Of a stretch of 9,417 nucleotides of DNA, positions 1 to 7,829 are shown in pieces. A program made the position numbers and the translations under genes. How positions within the stretch are numbered: position 1 is the stretch's first letter; each line of letters opens with the position of its first letter. The stretch covers positions 1-9,417 of the forward strand of contig CABQGZ010000097.1 of NCBI GenBank assembly GCA_902463835.1. The letters run 5' to 3'. The notes beneath the pieces are model-generated. The model was not told where the DNA came from. It ran no database searches and saw only the letters and a list, made by a program, of their open reading frames with translations. This DNA comes from an uncultured Lachnospiraceae bacterium (lineage in GTDB: Bacteria; Bacillota; Clostridia; Lachnospirales; Lachnospiraceae).

Positions 1-3000
1 TCTCTGCAAGATATTTCATGTTATAGATACCGCCATTGGCCATATCCACCTGATCCAGATCGCCTTCCACTGCGAAATCATTGATGACATTTTCTTCCTT
101 GGGATCCGGTTCCTCGCGGTTCGCATACCGGATTCCTTCCAGATACATCTTCTGCCGGATGACATTTCCATCCGTATAGGCTACGAAGAACTGTGTTCCT
201 GCCGCAACCTTATCATAATCAAAATACGTAAGAGGTACCCAGTATTCCGCCCAGCCCTTCTTCACCGGGAAGCTGGTCAGAAGCTCATTGCCCTCCATAT
301 TCTTGTAATCGAGAACAAGATTGCCCGGCGCATCCTCCACATATATGGTAAACACGGCATAGCCGTACTTGCCTTCCGCCGGCTTCTCACAGAGCGGCTT
401 ACCGAATTTCACATCCGGCCAGGGGGAGCCAACCGGCTCAAAATCAATTTTCATAACATCGGCTTTGGTCACGCCGTTCAAATCTGTCTTTTCTTTCAGA
501 TAATCAATCTGCATGCCATTGGCATCCTGTATCCGCTTTCTTCCCTCCGTACTGCCAAAGCCGTTGATCTCATATTCCGCTGCCGGCGTGGACCAGGGGA
601 TCTCTTCCTGTGCCACAATCCCTCCTACTGTATTCCTGCGTGTCACCGTCGCTACGATATCATAAGACTCTCTGCCCTTCTCGGCAAAATCACCAAGATA
701 GTACGTCCCGTCCGCTCTCGGAGATAAGGTCTGGCCATTGTAAGCAATCGTATAGGTGTCGGAACCTCCGTTGGTGGTAAGAACACCATTTTCGTCCACG
801 GTAACCCCAATTCCTTTTTTGAAGTACATGCCGGTAATCTTACAATCCACGTCCACCGTACCTCCTCCGTCATAGAAGAAGAAATGGGATTCTCCATTCA
901 GTACCGTCTCCCAGTTGTCAAGAATCTCAGCCGCCGGAATCTCCACCGTGATCTTACCCGGCTTATATATGGTGGCATAGGGCGTATCTTTCTTATTTCT
1001 ATCCTTAAAATAGAACTTGGGAGCGTTCCATTGTCCCGTGCAGGATGTGATATCTAACTCCACAATGAATAACTCATTCCGGAATTTTTCATAATCCTCT
1101 TTTGATGAAATCGAAATAAATCCGCCAAAGCCCGGCCATGGCCCGCTTCCCGCAAAATGAACGCCATTCCCGGAAGCGTCGTAGGAGCAGTTCTCCCGTC
1201 CAATCTTTGTTGCAAAATACCACTCCCAGTTGGCTCGGTCCTGCAAATTTACAAAATCAGCAATATCTCCGTTTTGTACACCCTGGGAACGTTTTTCAAA
1301 ATACATGGAATCCAGATACAGTTCATGCATCACAGGCTTGTTTGCCTGAGAGAATACAATATAAGCTGTTCCGTCCGCAAAGGCATCAAAGTAATCCAGA
1401 ATAATGCCTGCATCCAATTTCAATTCATTCCAGCCCTGTTTCAGGTTTCCAAGCAGCGTATTATCCGCCGACTCACCGGTGACACAATAATGTGCGGTAT
1501 AACCTTCATAATCATTCGGATTGTAAATGCGTATCTTGAAGATATCGCCTTTCCCGTATCCAAGATCCAGATATTGCTGCTTGCTCAGCTTCGGCTGGAA
1601 ATGCCAGATGGTAGGCCAGGGTTCCTCAATGGTAGTGGTAATCTTTAAGAGACCATCCGCCCCCTGATAGGACTCCTGCCAGCTTAGGGGCATTCCCTCA
1701 CATTCCCGCGCCATCACCATTGCGGCATAAGGATCACTGTAATTCTGATACTCTACCGTGTTTTCATCCTGTTCCGCTTTCTTGGATCCGCCCTTTACAA
1801 GTTTGATCCAATCCACATAAATCTCTGCTTCATTTTCCACATTGTTGGTGAAGCAAAAACGTCCTTTGTCAAACCACTTGTCATAGTTATCAAAAAATTC
1901 ACTGGCCTGAATATAATGGGTCTGCCATCCGTTGCTGATATGTGCCACATACCGATCCAGCCCTTGTTCGCCATACGCTACCGTATAATAGGAATAATAA
2001 TTCTTAGGCATGTGCTCCACCCGGAACCGTATTGCCATAAAATCATCCGCCGAAAAGCTCTTAGAAAGCTCTTCTCTGGACGTTTGAGGTTCCAGAACAA
2101 AGAATCCCGGCCACACTCCCGCCTTTCCTGCATTAAATTTCACAACACCGCTGGCACCTTCATAATCGCCCACATAGGTAAAGTGCTGAGGCGTCGTAAC
2201 ATTCTCCATGGAAGATGGATTGTCAAAATTCTCAATGTCTCCTAAACTCACAGACGCTTTCTTTCCCGTAATCCAGGTATATGCAGAATACGGAATTCCA
2301 TTCAGCCTGGCTTCTCCATAAAGAATGTATTCCCCTTCAAATATGCGCACTCTGCCGTCCTTCAGATAAGAGTAACACTCCGAACCATCCACGGTGGCGA
2401 TCCGATAGCTGATTTTTCCCTTCCCTGAGCCACTCTTTACATCCGGCCTTGCATTCCATCCGGATTCCATGGTCATTCTGTCATTTTCAAATCCAAATGC
2501 AATATCGCCATTCACAATCACTGTGGTCATAAGCAAATCGGTATAATACCGGTTTGCCACGGGATATGCCATGGCATGCAGCGTTCCTGCAACCCGGGGC
2601 GTAAATGCTCCGTCTCCACTCATCTGCGGAAGTGGTTCTTCCTCTGTAATATCATATAATTCGTAATAAAAGTCCTCTGTCCGCTGGCTGGCAGCTTTCA
2701 GTGTCGCTTCTTCTCCATAATTGCACTCAGCCTCTGAAAGTTCTGCCGTAATCGGCTCTGACACATAGATACTGTCAAAATAAACGGTATAGGGCTTTCC
2801 TACCGGATTCTGTATCTCGAGCAGCTTATAATTTCCCACTGCCAGGTCAAAATAGAACTTCTCAAGGTCATCCTGGTAACCAGCGTCCTTTGCAGAGAGC
2901 CGCAGGTTGATCCACACACCGCTCTTAGCCTCCATGCTCTTTTTGCCATAGCTTACGGCCCGCGATTCTCCATCCTCGGATTTAATCATCATCCAGACGG

Positions 3001-3928
3001 AAACTACCGCACCTTCTTTGGACATAGTAGATACAAATTCTTCCTTTGAAAGCTCCGGCGTCAGAAACAGACTTCCCGCCCCTGCTGTGCCCGGCATTTC
3101 CGAATAAACAGAGCCAAGGGATACGTATTCGTTCCGGTATACCTCAGGTGTAAAATAAGTGCTGGCCAGCTTCCAGCCATTGATACTGGTATCCCAGTAT
3201 GAAATGGCAAGACGGTTGCTGCTTGCATCATTCAGAGAAGCGATTGCCCCCCTTTCATTCTCGGAACGCACACGGAAGGGCAGTTCCACCTCCCCCTTTT
3301 TCCCATTCTTTGCGATAATCTCCAGGGAAAAAACATAATTTCCCGCCGGCAGGCTGATCTCAGATGCGGATAAATCCGCATCTATTTTCTCCCTGCTCTC
3401 ACCTTCCAGTCTGTAAAGCTCCAGCGTTTCTTTTTCTATACCGATCTCCGGATCAAGGGCACAACCGTACTCTGGAAGCTCAAATTTTGTATCTTCGTAT
3501 ACAACCAGCTGGGTTTTCTTAAAATAGGGAGCTGGCGTATCGCTATTCTTAATCTTTACCGTAACTGTTCTGGACTTTGCTTTGACATTTTCATCCATCA
3601 GTGTATAAACGATTTTATAGCCGCCTGCGTAATCCGCACGGAAGAATCCGTCCAAAACATTCACAAATGCTCCGTCCATCTGGCTGACCAACGCCATGAC
3701 ATTGTACGCGTTTCCCTCAGCGTCATAAGCCGGATCCGTGGATACCGCCACATTTGAATATAAATCCACTTCCAGGCTTTCATCCTCCCAGTTCATAAGC
3801 TCCTTTGCATTTACATGTGCCCTGGCCAGGACAAATATGCCCGCGGCTGCGGCAACAAGAACAAGGCTTGCAAGGATAACGCAGGTTATTTTCTTCGCAT
3901 TTACTGCTTTCTTTTCTGCTTTCTTCAT
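1..3928 (-). CDS. Giant multi-module secreted or membrane-anchored protein, N-terminal 1309 residues (3' end off window)
   Basis: An uninterrupted reading frame runs from the ATG at 3928 to the left edge with no stop, giving at least 1309 residues. The N-terminus is lysine-rich (M-K-K-A-E-K-K) and followed by one hydrophobic segment at 14-35 with no lipobox, so it is a signal anchor or a long signal peptide. Residues about 48-130 and 133-226 look like Ig-type beta domains. Jelly-roll-like modules follow at about 227-390, 557-712, 718-877, 879-1037 and 1120-1269, with a sixth starting near 1278. Ig-like linkers lie at about 389-555 (probably two) and 1038-1118. Four modules carry a Trp-Pro motif (Trp 606, 771, 931, 1170), followed about 60 residues later by a Gly-Trp turn (Trp 668, 833, 1226; Lys 992 in one), and most end in Tyr-x-Asp or a close variant. 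No catalytic domain is visible in this part. The start is set by an AGGAGG site 7 bases upstream. The role is inferred as a surface glycan-binding scaffold or adhesin; the C-terminus could still hold an enzyme or cell wall anchor. Confidence 0.85.
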   Translation of the reverse strand, partial: MKKAEKKAVNAKKITCVILASLVLVAAAAGIFVLARAHVNAKELMNWEDESLEVDLYSNVAVSTDPAYDAEGNAYNVMALVSQMDGAFVNVLDGFFRADYAGGYKIVYTLMDENVKAKSRTVTVKIKNSDTPAPYFKKTQLVVYEDTKFELPEYGCALDPEIGIEKETLELYRLEGESREKIDADLSASEISLPAGNYVFSLEIIAKNGKKGEVELPFRVRSENERGAIASLNDASSNRLAISYWDTSINGWKLASTYFTPEVYRNEYVSLGSVYSEMPGTAGAGSLFLTPELSKEEFVSTMSKEGAVVSVWMMIKSEDGESRAVSYGKKSMEAKSGVWINLRLSAKDAGYQDDLEKFYFDLAVGNYKLLEIQNPVGKPYTVYFDSIYVSEPITAELSEAECNYGEEATLKAASQRTEDFYYELYDITEEEPLPQMSGDGAFTPRVAGTLHAMAYPVANRYYTDLLMTTVIVNGDIAFGFENDRMTMESGWNARPDVKSGSGKGKISYRIATVDGSECYSYLKDGRVRIFEGEYILYGEARLNGIPYSAYTWITGKKASVSLGDIENFDNPSSMENVTTPQHFTYVGDYEGASGVVKFNAGKAGVWPGFFVLEPQTSREELSKSFSADDFMAIRFRVEHMPKNYYSYYTVAYGEQGLDRYVAHISNGWQTHYIQASEFFDNYDKWFDKGRFCFTNNVENEAEIYVDWIKLVKGGSKKAEQDENTVEYQNYSDPYAAMVMARECEGMPLSWQESYQGADGLLKITTTIEEPWPTIWHFQPKLSKQQYLDLGYGKGDIFKIRIYNPNDYEGYTAHYCVTGESADNTLLGNLKQGWNELKLDAGIILDYFDAFADGTAYIVFSQANKPVMHELYLDSMYFEKRSQGVQNGDIADFVNLQDRANWEWYFATKIGRENCSYDASGNGVHFAGSGPWPGFGGFISISSKEDYEKFRNELFIVELDITSCTGQWNAPKFYFKDRNKKDTPYATIYKPGKITVEIPAAEILDNWETVLNGESHFFFYDGGGTVDVDCKITGMYFKKGIGVTVDENGVLTTNGGSDTYTIAYNGQTLSPRADGTYYLGDFAEKGRESYDIVATVTRRNTVGGIVAQEEIPWSTPAAEYEINGFGSTEGRKRIQDANGMQIDYLKEKTDLNGVTKADVMKIDFEPVGSPWPDVKFGKPLCEKPAEGKYGYAVFTIYVEDAPGNLVLDYKNMEGNELLTSFPVKKGWAEYWVPLTYFDYDKVAAGTQFFVAYTDGNVIRQKMYLEGIRYANREEPDPKEENVINDFAVEGDLDQVDMANGGIYNMKYLAE
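122..3250 (-). repeat. Divergent protein-level repeats: five jelly-roll-like modules in the giant protein
   Basis: The units lie at 2759-3250 (A), 1793-2260 (B), 1298-1777 (C), 818-1294 (D) and 122-571 (E), each about 150-165 residues, with a sixth beginning near base 97. B, C and D are nearly contiguous; an Ig-like insert separates D from E, and a longer insert separates A from B. Shared marks are Trp-Pro (W-P-G-F in B and D, W-P-T-I in C, W-P-D-V in E, absent from A), then in A-D a Ser-Lys/Arg-Glu/Gln pattern leading into a helix-like stretch, a Gly-Trp turn, and a closing Tyr/Val-x-Asp-type strand. There is no obvious nucleotide-level repetition, so the duplication is old. Unit borders are approximate. 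Confidence 0.68.
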
Positions 3929-3935
3929 ATCATTG

Positions 3936-3941
3936 CCTCCT
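3936..3941 (-). promoter_or_regulatory. Ribosome binding site of the giant-protein gene, overlapping the upstream stop
   Basis: AGGAGG on the minus strand, 7 bases before the ATG at 3928. Its first two bases are the last two of the TAG stop (3940-3942) of the two-module lipoprotein gene, so ribosomes finishing that gene lie on this site. This favours the ATG at 3928 over the ATG at 3933, which meets TGA after two codons. Confidence 0.82.
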
Positions 3942-5151
3942 ATTTCTCAATGTGGAAGTTATCCAGATAGATCACCCGTTCTTCACCGGTGAATTCCGGC
4001 CATTCCAGATGAATCTCACCAGGATCCTTCCGAAAAGCCTTTTCTGCGTCCTCCCACAGCCCGTCCAGATTCTCCATACTGATCTCAAATCTGGTCCACT
4101 GCTTCGGACTTGTATACATATGACGCACCTTGTACCCCGGTGTCTTTATATTATGGAAGGTAATTGAAAAATCAATTGCCGCCTCACTGTCGTTATAAAC
4201 GTCAAAACACAGTTTGTCGCTATCCTCCAAAGAACCAAACCCGGCAGCTTCAATGATGGCATGGGTCAGATACACTCCATCATAAATGGTACCATCGATA
4301 CAATCCACAGGCTTTAGCACCACGCGCAAGGCTCTGTGACCGGAGGTGGCCGTCACTCCGTAATCCTCTGCCACAACAATATCCAGATCCGGGCGAAAAG
4401 CTTTGTCGTGATTTTTCGTTTTCACCACATATTTCTGATACAGCTGTTCAAAGTCGCACACTTCATTTTCTTCCAGTGTGATGGCGCTCTTCGTTGTTAC
4501 AGACGTATCGCTGACCTTCAATCGAATATCGTCCAGATACAGCTTCGGAGCATTCTCACGTTCCCGGGAGCCTGTCCGATCAAAGCTCAAGGCCATGCCA
4601 TAGCAGGCCTGCAGATCATAATTGATAGCAAGTGCCTCGTGATCCGGCGTATAGAAAATATCGTTCCAGCCTGGTTTTAATACATATTTCACAGCTTCTG
4701 ACAAGGTGACTGCATTTTTCTCATAGATCAGACTCACATACAACGCATGTTCCGCACTTTCCGCATTATATATGGAAAAGCTGATATCCCTGATCTTCGT
4801 GGAATCAGAATAATCAAATGCAAAAAGCTCCGATGTAAAAGGTATGTACAGACAGCTTTCTGCCTTCAGACCTGTATAAGTATTGCCGATCATGGTAGAA
4901 TGATATCCCAGAGGCTGTAACAACGCAGAAGTACTTCCACTCTTCACATACTGCGCTTCCTTATTCACATTCACCGCTCCGAAATACTGCATCACCCGCA
5001 TCAGCTGAAAATTCCGGTCATACTCTTCAAAATCGTACAGCAGCACATCGCTTACAGCTTCTTTCTCAGAATGTTTTCCGAATATTCCGCATCCCGTCAA
5101 AGAGGATACACAAAGTACAACTGTCATTATCAATACAACGATTCGCTTCAT
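3940..5151 (-). CDS. Surface lipoprotein of two tandem beta-sandwich (carbohydrate-binding-like) modules
   Basis: A 403-residue lipoprotein: basic start M-K-R, hydrophobic core, lipobox L-T-G-C with Cys 21, so it should be tethered to the outer face of the membrane. I do not recognise a named family. The mature part falls into two similar units. Each starts with a D-F-E triplet (40-42 and 233-235), has a tryptophan in a turn before a beta strand (162, in L-K-P-G-W-N-D; 352, in K-Q-W-T-R-F), and ends with Tyr-Leu-Asp (205-207 and 395-397). The intervals are 165 and 162 residues, suggesting an internal duplication of a jelly-roll or galactose-binding-like domain. No catalytic motif is visible. 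It starts 14 bases after the GH123-like gene and stops 11 bases before the giant gene. The likely role is glycan binding beside the enzyme, inferred from fold style and context only; a structural or accessory role cannot be excluded. Confidence 0.82.
   Translation of the reverse strand: MKRIVVLIMTVVLCVSSLTGCGIFGKHSEKEAVSDVLLYDFEEYDRNFQLMRVMQYFGAVNVNKEAQYVKSGSTSALLQPLGYHSTMIGNTYTGLKAESCLYIPFTSELFAFDYSDSTKIRDISFSIYNAESAEHALYVSLIYEKNAVTLSEAVKYVLKPGWNDIFYTPDHEALAINYDLQACYGMALSFDRTGSRERENAPKLYLDDIRLKVSDTSVTTKSAITLEENEVCDFEQLYQKYVVKTKNHDKAFRPDLDIVVAEDYGVTATSGHRALRVVLKPVDCIDGTIYDGVYLTHAIIEAAGFGSLEDSDKLCFDVYNDSEAAIDFSITFHNIKTPGYKVRHMYTSPKQWTRFEISMENLDGLWEDAEKAFRKDPGEIHLEWPEFTGEERVIYLDNFHIEK
3943..5034 (-). 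repeat. Internal duplication: two ~165-residue units in the 403-residue lipoprotein
   Basis: Unit 1 lies at about 4516-5034 and unit 2 at about 3943-4455. Each opens with Asp-Phe-Glu and closes with Tyr-Leu-Asp, 165 and 162 residues apart. Mid-unit segments also correspond: 'F-S-I-Y-N-A-E-S-A' in the first and 'F-D-V-Y-N-D-S-E-A' in the second. The similarity is at protein level only. The alignment was made by eye. Confidence 0.6.
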
Positions 5152-5154
5152 TTT

Positions 5155-5167
5155 CTCTCCTCTCCTT
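5155..5167 (-). promoter_or_regulatory. Ribosome binding site of the two-module lipoprotein gene, overlapping the upstream stop
   Basis: A purine run contains AAGGAG (5162-5167, 10 bases before the ATG at 5151) and GGAGAG (5155-5160, 3 bases before). The first A residues of AAGGAG are the last two bases of the TAA stop of the GH123-like gene (5166-5168). Such overlap suggests translational coupling. Confidence 0.75.
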
Positions 5168-7805
5168 ACTCGGAATATACGTCAACACCAATAAAGTACA
5201 GATCGTCAACAGCCTCCGCATTTGGTTCGCCAAAGAACAGACGAATATCTGTCAATGCTCCCGTCTCTTCCCAGGCATATCCGAACAGATTTCCAATGGT
5301 AATCTCATTGTAACCGGCCTTCAGCTTATCCTGCCGAATCTCTGCGTAATACTCGCTGTTCTTATACTTGAACTGCAGCCGATAGGTGTAATGTCCTTCG
5401 TCTTCTCCTGACGTATCCCTGTTATTATAGAGCTTGATCACCATCTTCTGGGTCGTTGCTCCGATCTTGCTCAGCAATTCTTCATCATTTAATACCATAG
5501 ACTGCCTCATCTGTGCGTCCGCCTCCGGAAGCTTTAACTGCATCCAGTAGTTCTGCGCCGTCAGAGAAGGATCAAGGGTATTGGCCGCCACCCTGTCTGC
5601 CTCTGTCAACTGTGCCATCTGACGCACTCCCACCGAAGTTCCCTCCATCAGTTCTTCCGTAGCATAGGTATGGATTGCTCCGCCCAGATACAGATTTAGA
5701 TCTATCGTCTTAGCTCCATCTGAAACACTGCATTCAAACACATTTCTGGTTTCCGCCAACGGCTGTGTAAAGGTATAAAGGGTGTAACCCTCCGCCGGCG
5801 TATCCTCCTCCCGTATCCGCTCATTGGAAGCTTCATAAGATACTGTATAACCATCCGGAAGTACCAGCTGTATCACTGCTTTTCCATCTTGCAGATTGAT
5901 GGATGACACCGCACCTCCCAGGCTTGCAAGCTCCGCAAGGTTCCCAAGTAACTCCCTGGCAGCGTCGAAATATGCCTGTGTGGTATATACAGATGTGCCA
6001 CTGTAAAGATTCTCGCTCATTCTTGCATATACATCTTCAAAACTGACGCTGGCATGAGCCGAATTATTACCGTTGTTAAGGGCATTATCAATATTATTAT
6101 AAATATTCTCAATCCCCTTAAGTGTCTCATATTCCTCCAGTCCGTCCCGGATTGCCTGGAGACGGATGGATCCAATCGGACCGTCGACGCCATATCTTTT
6201 TCCCGGATAGAACAGGAATCCGTCTCCGTTGGAACCTCCGGCCTCCGTATAGCGCATTGCGTATTCATAAGGATTCTCCAGGAACTCTTCTGTAATATAG
6301 GCACAATAGATATTAGTAGCCCAATACAGATTTCCTACCACATCATAATCCGCCTGCATCCAGGAAAGCAGACGTGCGCTCAGCAGGTTCGTATCATCAA
6401 TATGGTAGGTGGGGTATGGATAGCGGGGACCTACTGCCGTATACCACCAGCGTTCTACGTCACCTGCATACTCCGCACGATTCTGGGCGCTGTCATAAAG
6501 ATCCACCTGCGGACAATACACCTCGACGCCTTCCATCCGGCTGTCATGGGGTCCGGTAAGAATATTCCGGATTCCCTCAATGGAATTGATAACCTCCTGA
6601 CGAAATTGGTATTCTTCCTCCGAAAGCCCTTCCGTCTCCTCAAGCTCCTTCTGATATTCTTCTTTTACCTCTGTGCGTAGCGTCGAATAATCTATCATGG
6701 CCTGATTCACACGGGGGATCAGATACGGATTCATGGTAGGCTCATCGATAAACGTAAAATACGTCATGGTCTTTTCCACCAGATTCAACTGCTTTTCCGT
6801 ACCAAAACTGCCGAAGCTTGCTTCCACAAAGCTACGAATCCAATTCTTGGTGGATTCTTTCACCAGATAAGTATCTCCCCTCCCGTTATCCGTCTCAAAG
6901 GGCATAAATACCACATTACACCGGGAATCCTGTGCCAGTTCCAATGCCTTCGCCGCATAATAAGCCATATCCTCCGTATCTGATTTTAAGAAATCATTCA
7001 TCAGAAGCTCCGGCTGCAGCCGATATTCCAGAAGCGCTTTGGCATACGCATCATACATGTCCTGTGAGGAATCCAGCTCCGCATAGCTGAATGAAGTCCA
7101 ATCAATCAGGAAACAGCTTTTCGCCGTATAATTCTCTGCGAAATCAATATCCCAGATCTTTAAGGAAACAGGAATCTCCTGCCGGTATCCATCCATGTCC
7201 AGGGTAAAGGTACCGGTATACTCTCCAGCCTGCTGCCCCTTGGGCGCATAGAACGTCACCCAGATTCCCTGGTTGCTTCCTTTTTCCGCTGTATTCTCTT
7301 CATAGCTCTTGGCCGCTTCAAAGGGTACCAGCGCATCCGGATACAACCCCGGCGTGGATAGCGGACTGGATTCCATTACCTTGGTAACCGTAATATACCT
7401 CTGATTAAAAACTTCAATATTCTCTGCCGAATAGGTGACAGAAGGATCTTCCTTCAGTGTCAGATCGCTGACGCCCAGGTCATAGCTTTTAATATCCCGA
7501 AGCGCACTCATAATAATCTGGGCACTCTCGTATTCCGATCTTCCGGTTCTGACCTGTAATTCATCCATCCAAACAGCTGCATACTCCTCGGCTTCCACAT
7601 CCGGACGAATCTTCTGAGTCCCCGGCGCATACCACACTTCTGCTGGTGCCCCATTCACCTCTGTATCCTGGGATGCGGAATCTGGATTGTTCGGCTGCCT
7701 GGCATTAGAACATCCCACAAGGCCAAACAGCAGAATCAGCGCCATCAGCGCTGCCTGTATTCGTTTCCCGATGACAGGCAGCAACTTCTTATGAATCTTT
7801 AACAT
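5166..7805 (-). CDS. GH123/DUF4091-like glycoside hydrolase lipoprotein with C-terminal beta-sandwich extension
   Basis: Predicted cell-surface glycosidase. A signal peptide ends in the lipobox L-V-G-C, Cys 32, followed by an Asn/Asp/Ser-rich linker. Residues about 46-220 resemble the N-terminal beta-sandwich of GH123 proteins (pattern 'I-W-V-T-F-Y-A-P-K-G', then G-E-Y-T-G). Residues about 225-625 look like the catalytic barrel of the family formerly called DUF4091: F-I-D-E-P with Asp354-Glu355, W-W-Y at 453-455 followed by a Pro/Tyr-rich loop, G-D-G at 527-529 leading into F-Y-P-G, and I-R-D-G-L-E-E-Y around Asp554. Characterised GH123 enzymes are beta-N-acetylgalactosaminidases that use an adjacent Asp-Glu pair in substrate-assisted catalysis; 354/355 is the natural candidate. 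Residues about 628-707 look Ig-like, and 708-879 form a further beta-sandwich with L-K-A-G-Y-N-E at 828-834. The start is supported by an AAGGAGG site 6 bases upstream. Many DUF4091 proteins are untested, so family membership is likely but activity and linkage are inferred. Confidence 0.85.
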   Translation of the reverse strand: MLKIHKKLLPVIGKRIQAALMALILLFGLVGCSNARQPNNPDSASQDTEVNGAPAEVWYAPGTQKIRPDVEAEEYAAVWMDELQVRTGRSEYESAQIIMSALRDIKSYDLGVSDLTLKEDPSVTYSAENIEVFNQRYITVTKVMESSPLSTPGLYPDALVPFEAAKSYEENTAEKGSNQGIWVTFYAPKGQQAGEYTGTFTLDMDGYRQEIPVSLKIWDIDFAENYTAKSCFLIDWTSFSYAELDSSQDMYDAYAKALLEYRLQPELLMNDFLKSDTEDMAYYAAKALELAQDSRCNVVFMPFETDNGRGDTYLVKESTKNWIRSFVEASFGSFGTEKQLNLVEKTMTYFTFIDEPTMNPYLIPRVNQAMIDYSTLRTEVKEEYQKELEETEGLSEEEYQFRQEVINSIEGIRNILTGPHDSRMEGVEVYCPQVDLYDSAQNRAEYAGDVERWWYTAVGPRYPYPTYHIDDTNLLSARLLSWMQADYDVVGNLYWATNIYCAYITEEFLENPYEYAMRYTEAGGSNGDGFLFYPGKRYGVDGPIGSIRLQAIRDGLEEYETLKGIENIYNNIDNALNNGNNSAHASVSFEDVYARMSENLYSGTSVYTTQAYFDAARELLGNLAELASLGGAVSSINLQDGKAVIQLVLPDGYTVSYEASNERIREEDTPAEGYTLYTFTQPLAETRNVFECSVSDGAKTIDLNLYLGGAIHTYATEELMEGTSVGVRQMAQLTEADRVAANTLDPSLTAQNYWMQLKLPEADAQMRQSMVLNDEELLSKIGATTQKMVIKLYNNRDTSGEDEGHYTYRLQFKYKNSEYYAEIRQDKLKAGYNEITIGNLFGYAWEETGALTDIRLFFGEPNAEAVDDLYFIGVDVYSE

Positions 7806-7811
7806 GCTCTT

Positions 7812-7818
7812 CCTCCTT
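7812..7818 (-). promoter_or_regulatory. Ribosome binding site of the GH123-like gene
   Basis: AAGGAGG on the minus strand, a near-perfect match to the 16S anti-Shine-Dalgarno, with 6 bases between it and the ATG at 7805. It lies in the 24-base gap after the stop of the substrate-binding protein gene and fixes the start codon. Confidence 0.85.
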
Positions 7819-7829
7819 TTTGTGATGCT

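Noticed and set aside
652..897. Minus-strand 81-codon frame and similar short minus frames at 6017-6304, 6455-6643, 8606-8857 and 8858-9055
   Set aside because: They overlap the large minus-strand genes in another frame, with Arg-rich compositions typical of out-of-frame translation.
1138..2245. Plus-strand open frames of 88, 163 and 109 codons
   Set aside because: They lie antisense to the giant gene, lack convincing ribosome sites and encode no recognisable protein; the minus frame there is continuous with clear domain structure.
3904..3925. Short direct repeat ctgctttctt, two copies 12 bases apart
   Set aside because: It encodes the repeated Lys-Lys-Ala of the lysine-rich N-terminus of the giant protein; it is a codon-level effect with no sign of a regulatory role.
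3925..3933. Alternative ATG at 3933 on the minus strand
   Set aside because: It reads Met-Ile then TGA and is only about 2 bases from the Shine-Dalgarno, so it cannot start the giant gene.
3943..4008. W-P-E-F near the C-terminus of the 403-residue lipoprotein as a copy of the W-P-G-F motif
   Set aside because: It lies about 10 residues before the closing Tyr-Leu-Asp strand, whereas the giant-protein motif lies about 60 residues before the Gly-Trp turn; the position does not correspond.
6054..6680. Plus-strand open frame of 208 codons
   Set aside because: It is antisense to the GH123-like catalytic region, whose conserved motifs fall in this stretch. The Ile/Leu-rich translation is typical of an antisense shadow.
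7806..7829. Possible terminator or promoter in the 24-base gap after the substrate-binding protein gene
   Set aside because: The gap is filled by the ribosome binding site and shows no hairpin with a T-run; it is too short for an independent promoter, though one inside the upstream gene cannot be excluded.
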